From: DATLGD01 sp035540755
Lineage (GTDB): Bacteria; Actinomycetota; Actinomycetes; Mycobacteriales; SCTD01
Direction of reading: 5' to 3'
Assembly: GCA_035540755.1 (NCBI GenBank)
Contig: DATLGD010000228.1
Span: 1 to 29,550, forward strand
DNA: 29,550 bases
A program made the translations under genes and the position numbers. Each line of letters starts with the position of its first letter. The first letter of the stretch is position 1. Shown here piece by piece: positions 7,497-14,636 of the stretch. The notes under the pieces are model-generated. The model was not told the origin of the DNA. It worked only from the letters and a program-made list of their open reading frames with translations, and searched no databases.

Positions 7497-8876
7497 ATGG
7501 CCTCCCCCAGCCCGCTCGCGCCCGCCGTGCCTACCGCCGTGCAGACGGTCGCCGCCGTCCGCGCAGGGACGACGACGGCGCGCGCCGCGGTGCAGGCCTC
7601 GCTCGACCGCATCTCGGCGGTCGACGGCACGCTCGGCGCCTTCCAGGTCGTGCGGACCGAGCGGGCGCTCGCCGAGGCCGACGAGCTGGACCGGCGGAGC
7701 GACCTCGCGGCCCTGCCGCTCGGCGGACTGCCGGTGGCCGTCAAGGACAACGTCTCGGTGAGCGGCGAGCCGATGCGCGACGGCTCGGCCGGCAGCGACC
7801 CGGCGCCGCAGGCCGAGGACCACGCCGTCGTGCAGCGGCTGCGCGCGGCGGGCGCCGTCGTCGTCGGGATCACCCGGGTGCCGGAGCTGTGCGTCGTCGG
7901 CGCCACCGACTCTGTCTTCGGCACCACCCGCAACCCGTGGGAGCTCGGCCGGACCCCGGGCGGTTCGTCCGGGGGGAGCGCGGCCGCGGTCGCGGCCGGC
8001 GCCGTCGCGGTCGCACACGGCAACGACGGCATGGGCTCGATCCGGATCCCGGCGGCCTGCTGCGGGCTGGTCGGCATCAAGCCGGGACTCGGCACGGTCC
8101 CGGCCGGGCTCGGGGCCGGCAGCTGGTACGACATGGCCGAGAACGGACCGCTCGGCACGACGGTCGCCGACGTCGCGCTCGTCCTGTCCGTGCTCGCCGC
8201 CCGACCCGACCTGGCGGACGTGGCGGCCGCCCCGGGACGGCTGCGGGTCGCACTGTCGGTCAAGAGCCCCGCGGTCGGGTCCACGGTCGACCGCGCGTAC
8301 GCCGACGCCGCTCGTCGCACGGCGGACAGCCTCGCCGGTGCCGGGCACCGGGTGCAGGAGAGCGACCCGCCCTATTCGACCGGGATGATGCTGGCCGCCA
8401 CCGCCCGGTGGGTCGCCGGCACCGCGCGCGACGCCGAGGGGCTGGCCGACCCCTCCGCCGTCGAGCGCAGGGTGGCCCGTCACGCCGCGCTCGGCCGTGC
8501 CGTGATCCGGCGCGGCGGCCCGACCGAGGCCGGCCGCGCCCGCTGGCAGCGGGACGCCGAGCGCTTCTTCGCCGATCACGACGTCCTGCTCACGCCCGCG
8601 CTGGCGCAACGCCCGCTGCCGGCGGTGCGGTGGGGGACCCGCGGGTGGCTGCCCAACGTCTTGTCCAACAGCCGGTACGCGCCCTTCGCGGCGCCGTGGA
8701 ACCTGGCCGGCTGGCCGGCGATGACCGTGCCGGCCGGCCGGCACCCCGCGGGCACGCCGCTGGCGGTGCAGCTCGTGGCCCGGCCCGGTGGCGAGGCGCT
8801 CCTGCTGTCGCTGGCAGCGCAGCTGGAGGCCCTGCAGCCGTGGACGCGGCTGGCCCCCGACCCGGTGGGGCGCTAG
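7497..8876 (+). CDS. Amidase signature-family amidohydrolase
   Basis: Hydrolyses an amide bond through a Ser-cisSer-Lys triad. The protein has 459 residues. The lysine is K83 in VAVKDNVSVSG, the cis-serine is in GRTPGGSSGGS (151-161), and the nucleophile is S181 in GMGSIRIPAACCG; all are intact. Length fits single-domain amidases rather than GatA, and no gatB or gatC is nearby, so a tRNA amidotransferase role is unlikely. Substrate is unknown; general AmiE/AtzF-like labels would be guesses. The TGxSIR position that is usually Gly-Gly is Met-Gly here, a mild variation. The TAG stop shares a CTAG with the stop of the convergent GH65 gene, so the two genes overlap by 4 bp. Confidence 0.9.
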   Translation: MASPSPLAPAVPTAVQTVAAVRAGTTTARAAVQASLDRISAVDGTLGAFQVVRTERALAEADELDRRSDLAALPLGGLPVAVKDNVSVSGEPMRDGSAGSDPAPQAEDHAVVQRLRAAGAVVVGITRVPELCVVGATDSVFGTTRNPWELGRTPGGSSGGSAAAVAAGAVAVAHGNDGMGSIRIPAACCGLVGIKPGLGTVPAGLGAGSWYDMAENGPLGTTVADVALVLSVLAARPDLADVAAAPGRLRVALSVKSPAVGSTVDRAYADAARRTADSLAGAGHRVQESDPPYSTGMMLAATARWVAGTARDAEGLADPSAVERRVARHAALGRAVIRRGGPTEAGRARWQRDAERFFADHDVLLTPALAQRPLPAVRWGTRGWLPNVLSNSRYAPFAAPWNLAGWPAMTVPAGRHPAGTPLAVQLVARPGGEALLLSLAAQLEALQPWTRLAPDPVGR

Positions 8877-11233
8877 CCCGGACCGCGGCGGGTGGGCGCC
8901 CGGCCAGGCGGCTGGCTCGGTCGCGGCAGGTCCGGCGGAGCGGGCACGTCGAGCTGCGCCGGCTCGCCGATCGCGAGACGGAACGGGCGGCCGTGGTGGA
9001 ACAGCTCGACCGGCGGTCCGGCGAGCAGCGTGTAGGTCGCGACGCGGTCGAGCACCTCGACGTGGATGCGCCGGCCCCGGTGCAGCATCCGGAAGGCGAG
9101 CCGTTCCAGGCCCCGGGGCAGTCGCGGTGCGAACGACAGCTGGCCGACGTGGTCGCGCATGCCGCCGAACCCGGCGACGACGGCCATCCACGCCCCGGCC
9201 AGTGAGGCCATGTGCAGTCCGTCGCGGGTCTTGTGCGCGAGGTCGTGCAGGTCCATCAGCGCCGCCTCGCCGGTGTAGTCGTAGGCGAGGTCGAGGTGGC
9301 CCACCTCGGCCGCGATGACGGCCTGGGTGCACGCGGACAGCGACGAGTCGCGCACGGTCAGCGGCTCGTAGTACTCGAAGCCGCGGCGCTTGTCCTCCGG
9401 GCTGAACGACGAGCCGCACAGGTGGAGCGCGAGAATCAGGTCGGCCTGCTTGACGACCTGCTTGCGGTACAGGTCGAAGTACGGGAAGTGCAGCAGCAGC
9501 GGGTACTGCGAGCGCTCGGTGCCCTCGAAGTCCCAGACCTTGTGGGAGGTGAAGCCCTCCGACTGCGGGTGCACCTGCAGCGCGGCGTCGTAGGGCACGT
9601 ACATGGCCGCCGCCGCGCCGCGCCAGTGCTCCAGCTCCTCGGCGGTGACGGCCAGCTCCTCCCACCGCTCGTGGTGGCGTTCGGCGACGGCGGCGGCGGC
9701 TACGAGGTTGCGCTGGGCCATCAGGTTGGTGAAGACGTTGTTGTCGACGACGGCGGTGTACTCGTCCGGCCCGGTGACGCCGTCGATGCGGAACGCGCCG
9801 TCGCGGCCGTGGTGGCCCAGCGAGCACCACATCCGGGCCGTCTGCACGAGGAGGTCGAAGGCGACTTCCCGCTCGAAGCGCTCGTCGGCGGTCGCGTTGA
9901 CGTAGCGCATGGCGGCGTCGGCGATGTCGGCGTTGATGTGGAACGCCGCGGTGCCCGCCGGCCAGTAGCCGCTGCACTCGTCGCCGTCGATGGTGCGCCA
10001 GGGGAAGCAGGCGCCGTCCAGGCCGAGGGTGCGGGCGCGCGCGAGCGCCTTGGGCAGGGTGTCCCGGCGCCACGTCAGCGCACTCGCGGCGGCGTCGGGC
10101 AGGGTGTGCGTGAGCAGCGGCAGCACGAAGGTCTCGGTGTCCCAGAACGCGTGGCCGTCGTAGCCCGGGCCGGTCAGCCCCTTCGCCGGCACGGGACGGC
10201 GCTCGGCGCGCACGGAGGCCTGGAGGACGTGGAAGAGCGCGAAGCGCACCGCCTGCTGCAGCTCGGGATCGCCCTCGACCTCGACGTCCGCGCCGGCCCA
10301 GAAGTCGTCGAGGAACGCGCGCTGGTCGGCGAGCAGCCGGTCCCACCCGCTGGAGCAGGCGGCGGTGAGCGCGGCGGACACCTGGTCGCGCACCGCCGGC
10401 ATCGACCGCTGCGACGACCAGCCGTAGGCCACCACCTTCTCGACCCGCAGCACCTGGCCGCGATCCAGCTCGGTGGTGATGCCGACGCGCACCCAGTCGT
10501 CGCCGTGCTCGTTGCGCACCTGCGTGCGACCGGGTGCGGTGACCACGTTGTCCATCGCCGCGGCGACGGTGATGCCGCTGCGGCGGGTGCGGTGGACCAG
10601 GTAGCCGCCGCTGCCCCTGCCGGCGCCGTCGAGCGACTGCAGCGCATTGCCCAGCGCCGACGCCGCGCGCGGGTCCCCGCGTCCGAGGTCGGGGAGCTCC
10701 TCGTCGGCGACCAGCTCGGACTGCACCACCACGCGCACCGGCGCGTCGACGGCCTCGACCTCGAAGGCCACCGCGAGCACCGCTCGCTGGGTGAAGGAGA
10801 CCAGCCGGGTCGAGCGCACCTTCACGACCCGGCCGGCCGGGGACTCCCACTCCAGCTCCCGGCGGAGCGTGCCGGCACGGAAGTCGAGCACCCGCTCGTG
10901 CGAGCGGAGGGTGCCGTAGCGCACGTCGAACGGCTCGTCGTCGACGAGCAGGCGCAGCACCTTGCCGTTGGTGACGTTGATGACCGTCTGCCCGGCCTCC
11001 GGATACCCGTAGCCCGCCTCGGCGTGCGGCAGCGGCCGGGACTCGAACACCGAGTTGAGGTAGCTGCCGGGCAGCACGTGCGGCTCGCCCTCGTCGAGGT
11101 TCCCGCGCACCCCGACGTGCCCGTTCGACAGCGCGAACAGCGACTCCGTGCGGGCCAGCATGCCGAGGTCGAGCTCGGTCTCCCGGAGCCGCCAGGGCTC
11201 CACCGCGAGGACGCTGGCGCCGGCCTTGCTCAC
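8873..11233 (-). CDS. Glycoside hydrolase family 65 disaccharide phosphorylase-like protein
   Basis: A 786-residue GH65 protein. Family members phosphorolyse alpha-linked disaccharides such as maltose, trehalose or kojibiose to beta-glucose-1-phosphate plus glucose; some are hydrolases. Visible features are an N-terminal beta-sandwich with FALSNGHVGVRGNLDEG (33-49), the catalytic (alpha/alpha)6 barrel with GYDGHAFWDTETF (357-369), and the catalytic acid E491 in GVTGPDEYTAVVDNN. RDSSLS, the phosphate-site segment of phosphorylases, follows near residue 625, then a C-terminal sandwich. Mycobacterium tuberculosis Rv3401 has the same length and the same partner. The GTG start overlaps the stop of the upstream HAD gene (GTGA). 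I infer a phosphorylase because a phosphoglucomutase-like gene is coupled to it; the exact sugar is undetermined. Confidence 0.9.
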   Translation of the reverse strand: MSKAGASVLAVEPWRLRETELDLGMLARTESLFALSNGHVGVRGNLDEGEPHVLPGSYLNSVFESRPLPHAEAGYGYPEAGQTVINVTNGKVLRLLVDDEPFDVRYGTLRSHERVLDFRAGTLRRELEWESPAGRVVKVRSTRLVSFTQRAVLAVAFEVEAVDAPVRVVVQSELVADEELPDLGRGDPRAASALGNALQSLDGAGRGSGGYLVHRTRRSGITVAAAMDNVVTAPGRTQVRNEHGDDWVRVGITTELDRGQVLRVEKVVAYGWSSQRSMPAVRDQVSAALTAACSSGWDRLLADQRAFLDDFWAGADVEVEGDPELQQAVRFALFHVLQASVRAERRPVPAKGLTGPGYDGHAFWDTETFVLPLLTHTLPDAAASALTWRRDTLPKALARARTLGLDGACFPWRTIDGDECSGYWPAGTAAFHINADIADAAMRYVNATADERFEREVAFDLLVQTARMWCSLGHHGRDGAFRIDGVTGPDEYTAVVDNNVFTNLMAQRNLVAAAAVAERHHERWEELAVTAEELEHWRGAAAAMYVPYDAALQVHPQSEGFTSHKVWDFEGTERSQYPLLLHFPYFDLYRKQVVKQADLILALHLCGSSFSPEDKRRGFEYYEPLTVRDSSLSACTQAVIAAEVGHLDLAYDYTGEAALMDLHDLAHKTRDGLHMASLAGAWMAVVAGFGGMRDHVGQLSFAPRLPRGLERLAFRMLHRGRRIHVEVLDRVATYTLLAGPPVELFHHGRPFRLAIGEPAQLDVPAPPDLPRPSQPPGRAPTRRGPG

Positions 11234-11982
11234 GCGCCCAGCTCCGACAGGTCCTGCACGACGACGTCGGCACCGGCGGCGAGCAGGGCCTCGGCCTGCC
11301 CCACGCGGTCGACGCCGACGACGAACGCGAACCCCCCGGCACGGCCGGCCGCGACTCCGGACAGCGCGTCCTCGAAGACGGCGGCGCTCTCCGGGTCGCC
11401 CCCCAGCTCGGCGGCCGCCGCCAGGTAGGTGTCGGGCGCGGGCTTGCCGGCGATGCCGCGCTCGCGCGCGACCAGGCCGTCCATCTGCACCTCGAACAGA
11501 TCGGCGATGCCGACGGTCTCCAGCACCAACGTGGTGTTCGCGCTCGAGGAGACGACGGCGGTGCGCAGGCCCGCGTCGCGGATCGCCCGCACGTAGTCGA
11601 TGGAGCCGGGGAAGGTCTCGACGCCGTCGCGCGCGATGACGGCCTGGACCTTCTCGTTCTTGCGCGCCGACAGATCCCACACCGTCGGGGCGGTGGGCGG
11701 GTCGTCGGGATCGCCCATCGGCAGCTCGATGCCCCGCGACAGCAGGAAGTCGCGGGTGCCGTCCTGGCGTGGCTTGCCGTCGACGTACCGGTTGTAGTCG
11801 TCGTCGGCGTCGAACGGCACGAACGGTTCGCCAGTCGCCTCGGCGCGCTCGCGCAGCCACTCGTCGAACGTCTCCTTCCACGCTGCGGTGTGCTGCGCGG
11901 CGGTGCGGGTGAGCACGCCGTCGAGGTCGAACAAGCAGAGCCGGACCGCGGCCGGCAGGCCGAAGCGGTCGGAGGACGTCAT
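11230..11982 (-). CDS. HAD-superfamily beta-phosphoglucomutase-like protein
   Basis: A 250-residue HAD phosphatase-fold protein. Motif I is FDLDGVLT with nucleophile D19 and acid/base D21, followed by the helical cap (TAAQHTAAWKETFDEWL). Motif II is VVSSS, the motif III lysine is in AGKPAPDTYL, and motif IV is VFEDALSG. The spacing is that of beta-phosphoglucomutase, which converts beta-glucose-1-phosphate to glucose-6-phosphate. It is translated directly into the GH65 gene (4-bp overlap), so phosphorylase product would feed straight into this enzyme and then glycolysis. The order mirrors Rv3400-Rv3401. The ATG at 11982 starts the recognised N-terminus; no strong ribosome binding site is visible. 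It is divergent from glnA2, 85 bp away. Confidence 0.88.
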   Translation of the reverse strand: MTSSDRFGLPAAVRLCLFDLDGVLTRTAAQHTAAWKETFDEWLRERAEATGEPFVPFDADDDYNRYVDGKPRQDGTRDFLLSRGIELPMGDPDDPPTAPTVWDLSARKNEKVQAVIARDGVETFPGSIDYVRAIRDAGLRTAVVSSSANTTLVLETVGIADLFEVQMDGLVARERGIAGKPAPDTYLAAAAELGGDPESAAVFEDALSGVAAGRAGGFAFVVGVDRVGQAEALLAAGADVVVQDLSELGA

Positions 11983-12067
11983 CCGCGCAGTGTGCCGTGT
12001 CCGCGCGCCCGCCGTCCCGCGCCGCGCTGGTCGCACCGGCCGCGGCGGCTCCTGCCAGGATGAGCGC

Positions 12068-13411
12068 ATGGACAAGCAGCAGGAGTACGTCCTCCGCACC
12101 CTGGAGGAGCGCGACATCCGCTTCGTGCGGCTCTGGTTCACCGACGTGCTGGGCACGCTGAAGTCGGTGGCCATCGCGCCCGCCGAGCTCGAGGGCGCCT
12201 TCTCCGAGGGCATCGGCTTCGACGGCTCGGCGATCGAGGGCTTCGCCCGCGTGCAGGAGTCGGACATGCTCGCCAAGCCCGACCCGGGCACCTTCCAGGT
12301 GCTGCCCTGGCGCGACACCGAGGACGGACCGGGCACGGCGCGGATGTTCTGCGACATCTCGATGCCCGACGGCACGCCCTCCTGGGCCGACCCGCGGCAC
12401 GTGCTGCGCCGGGCCCTCGGCAAGGCCGCCGACGCCGGGTTCACCTTCTACACCCACCCGGAGATCGAGTTCTTCCTCCTCAAGGGCCTGCCCGGGCCGG
12501 GCGAGCGGCCGGCGCCGGTCGACAGCGCCGGCTACTTCGACCTCACGCCGCACGGCGTCAGCCAGGACTTCCGCCGCGACGCCATCACGATGCTGGAGCG
12601 GATGGGCATCTCGGTGGAGTTCAGCCACCACGAGGTCGCGCCGGGCCAGCAGGAGATCGACCTGCGCTACGCCGACGCCCTGTCGACAGCCGACAACGTG
12701 CTCACCACCCGGCACGTCATCAAGGAGATGGCGCTGTCGCAGGGCGTCTACGCCTCCTTCATGCCGAAGCCCTTCAGCGACCAGCCGGGCAGCGGCATGC
12801 ACACGCACCTGTCGCTGTTCGAGGGCGACACGAACGCCTTCTACGACCCTGCCGACGAGCTGCGCCTGTCGGCCGTGGCCAAGCACTTCATCGCCGGCCT
12901 GCTCGCCTCCGCCGCCGAGATCACCGCCGTGACGAACCAGTGGGTCAACAGCTACAAGCGGCTCATCTCCGGCGGGGAGGCCCCGCCGTACGCCGTCTGG
13001 GGCTCGAACAACCGCAGCGCCCTGGTCCGGGTGCCGATGTACAAGCCCACCAAGGGCGGCTCGACCCGCATCGAGGTGCGCAGCCCGGACAGCGCCACCA
13101 ACCCCTACCTGTGCTTCGCGCTGCTGCTCGCTGCCGGCCTGCGGGGGATCGAGCAGGAGCTGCCGCTGCCGCCCGGGGCGGAGGACGACGTGTGGTCGCT
13201 GTCGGAGCAGGAGCGCCGCGCCCTCGGCATGAAGCCGCTGCCCACGTCGCTGGCCGAGGCCATCACCGCCATGGAGGACAGCGAGCTGGTGGCCGAGACC
13301 CTGGGCGAGCACGTCTTCGACTTCTTCCTGCGCAACAAGCGGGCCGAGTGGCAGGCCTACCGCTCGGAGGTCACGCCGTTCGAGCTCAGCCGCTACCTCC
13401 CGGTCCTGTGA
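12068..13411 (+). CDS. glnA2: Glutamine synthetase, GlnA2-type (GSI-alpha)
   Basis: Forms glutamine, or a gamma-glutamyl product, from glutamate, ATP and an amine; cytosolic, dodecameric in the family. The 447-residue protein has the beta-grasp N-terminus (WFTDVLGTLKSVAI, GIGFDGSAIEGF) and the metal ligands in HPEIEFF (E132, E134), HHEVAPGQQEIDLRY (E189, E196) and GSGMHTHLSL (H245). It also has NSYKRL (294-299), GSNNRSALVRVP and IEVRSPDSATNPYL. At the position of the adenylylation tyrosine of GSI-beta enzymes (NLYDL) there is VWSL with W376, so this enzyme should not be AMP-regulated by GlnE although both are in one operon. M. tuberculosis GlnA2 (Rv2222c, 446 residues) has the same traits. 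Its stop overlaps the next gene by 4 bp. Confidence 0.93.
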   Translation: MDKQQEYVLRTLEERDIRFVRLWFTDVLGTLKSVAIAPAELEGAFSEGIGFDGSAIEGFARVQESDMLAKPDPGTFQVLPWRDTEDGPGTARMFCDISMPDGTPSWADPRHVLRRALGKAADAGFTFYTHPEIEFFLLKGLPGPGERPAPVDSAGYFDLTPHGVSQDFRRDAITMLERMGISVEFSHHEVAPGQQEIDLRYADALSTADNVLTTRHVIKEMALSQGVYASFMPKPFSDQPGSGMHTHLSLFEGDTNAFYDPADELRLSAVAKHFIAGLLASAAEITAVTNQWVNSYKRLISGGEAPPYAVWGSNNRSALVRVPMYKPTKGGSTRIEVRSPDSATNPYLCFALLLAAGLRGIEQELPLPPGAEDDVWSLSEQERRALGMKPLPTSLAEAITAMEDSELVAETLGEHVFDFFLRNKRAEWQAYRSEVTPFELSRYLPVL

Positions 13412-14154
13412 GAAGCGCGCGCGCCCTCGTCGTCACGCACTCCGCGGACGAGCCGCCCGGCGCCCTCGACGAGTGGCTCCCGGCCGCCGGACTCGAGCTC
13501 GACGTCGTCAGGCCGTGGGCCGGCGACGCTCTGCCGGCGCGGGTGGCCGATCACGCCGCCCTCGTCGTCCTCGGCGGGCCGCAGCAGGCCTACGACGACC
13601 GCTCGGCTCCGTGGCTTCGTGCCACCAAGGACCTGCTGCGCGCCGCCGTCGTCGACGACGTCCCGGTGCTGGGCATCTGCCTCGGCGCGCAGCTGCTCGC
13701 CGAGGCGCTCGGCGGCCGGGTGGCGCTCGGCGACCAGGGCATCGAGGCGGGCGCCCGGCTGGTCGCCAAGCGCGACGCGGCCTGGGAGGACCCGCTGTTC
13801 CGCGAGGTCCCCCTGACGCCGACGGTGTTCCAGTGGCACGAGGACGCCGTCGTCGAGCTGCCGCCCGGGGGCGTGCTGCTGGCCGCCAGCCCGAAGTACG
13901 AGAACCAGGCCTTCCGCGTCGGGCGCGCCTACGGGCTGCAGTTCCACCCGGAGCCGCGGGCGGAGACGCTGCGCCACTGGGCAACCGACTACTCGGCGCG
14001 GGTCGTCGAGGCGGGGCTCGATCCGCACGCCCTGGCCGAGCGCGCGGTGATCGAGCTGGACGAGGTCGAGGCCTGCTGGCGCCCGCTGGTCGAGCGGTTC
14101 GCCGAGCTGGCCCTGGGACGCCTGCGCGCCCCGCTGCCGGTCGTCGACACGTGA
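13408..14154 (+). CDS. Stand-alone class I (type 1) glutamine amidotransferase
   Basis: A 248-residue GATase1-fold protein like the amidotransferase domain of GuaA/TrpG. The triad is complete: C91 in LGICLGAQLLAEALGG, H180 and E182 in GLQFHPEP. GGPQQAYDD (57-64) matches the oxyanion/loop region of this subfamily. There is no synthase domain attached, so it either hydrolyses a glutamine or gamma-glutamyl compound itself or supplies ammonia to an unknown partner. It lies between glnA2 and glnE, with 4-bp GTGA overlaps on both sides, which argues for a role linked to glutamine or gamma-glutamyl metabolism. The C-terminal 60 residues after the FHPE motif are helical and not recognised. No substrate assignment is justified. 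Confidence 0.85.
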   Translation: MRSARALVVTHSADEPPGALDEWLPAAGLELDVVRPWAGDALPARVADHAALVVLGGPQQAYDDRSAPWLRATKDLLRAAVVDDVPVLGICLGAQLLAEALGGRVALGDQGIEAGARLVAKRDAAWEDPLFREVPLTPTVFQWHEDAVVELPPGGVLLAASPKYENQAFRVGRAYGLQFHPEPRAETLRHWATDYSARVVEAGLDPHALAERAVIELDEVEACWRPLVERFAELALGRLRAPLPVVDT

Positions 14155-14636
14155 GCGCCGCACCTGCCTCGTCCGTCGTCGTGGAGCCCGAGCCCTACGA
14201 CGGGGAGACTGCGCGCGCACTGCTGGCCGCACTCGACGCCGACCTCGACGAGCGCTACCCGGGTGAGGGCATCCCGCCGCCCGTGCTCGACCCGGCCGAC
14301 TTCCGCGCCCCGCGCGGCGCGTTCCTCGTCGCCCGGCAGGACGGCGACCCGATCGGGTGCGGGGCGCTCCGGCCCGGGCCGGTCCCGGGCACCGGCGAGG
14401 TGAAGCGGATGTACGTGGCGCCGCGCGCCCGCGGTCGTCGGGTGGCCGAGCGGGTGCTCGAGCGGCTCGCCGCGATCGCCGTCGATCTCGGGTACACGCG
14501 CCTGGTGCTCGAGACCGGCCTGGCCCAGCCGGAGGCGCTGCGCCTGTACGAGCGGCTCGGCTGGGAGCCGGCCCCGGCATTCGGGCACTACCGGGACAGC
14601 CCGCTCTCGCGCTGCTACGGCCGCGACCTGACGTGA
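14151..14636 (+). CDS. GNAT-family N-acetyltransferase
   Basis: A 161-residue single-domain acetyltransferase. The acetyl-CoA pyrophosphate-binding motif A is visible as VKRMYVAPRARGRRVAERVLERL (about 83-105 of the protein), and motif B as LETGLAQPEALRLYERLGW. Family members transfer an acetyl group from acetyl-CoA to an amine; substrate is not readable. The GTG start overlaps the amidotransferase stop and the stop overlaps the glnE start (GTGA both times). Its position between a GS/GATase pair and GlnE makes an amino-acid or polyamine-like amine a reasonable but untested guess. Confidence 0.87.
   Translation: MSAAPASSVVVEPEPYDGETARALLAALDADLDERYPGEGIPPPVLDPADFRAPRGAFLVARQDGDPIGCGALRPGPVPGTGEVKRMYVAPRARGRRVAERVLERLAAIAVDLGYTRLVLETGLAQPEALRLYERLGWEPAPAFGHYRDSPLSRCYGRDLT

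Noticed and set aside
7497..8876. Amidase as GatA of the tRNA amidotransferase
   Set aside because: No gatB or gatC nearby and the C-terminal part lacks the GatA-like segments I would expect.
5996..9205. 1069-codon open frame on the plus strand
   Set aside because: It is a shadow of nadE, the aldo/keto reductase and the amidase. Composition is Arg/Gly/Ala-rich with no motif.
8873..13312. Single 1479-codon open frame on the minus strand
   Set aside because: Only the part up to GTG 11233 is GH65. The rest is antisense to the HAD and glnA2 genes and gives no domain; long spurious frames are expected at this GC content.
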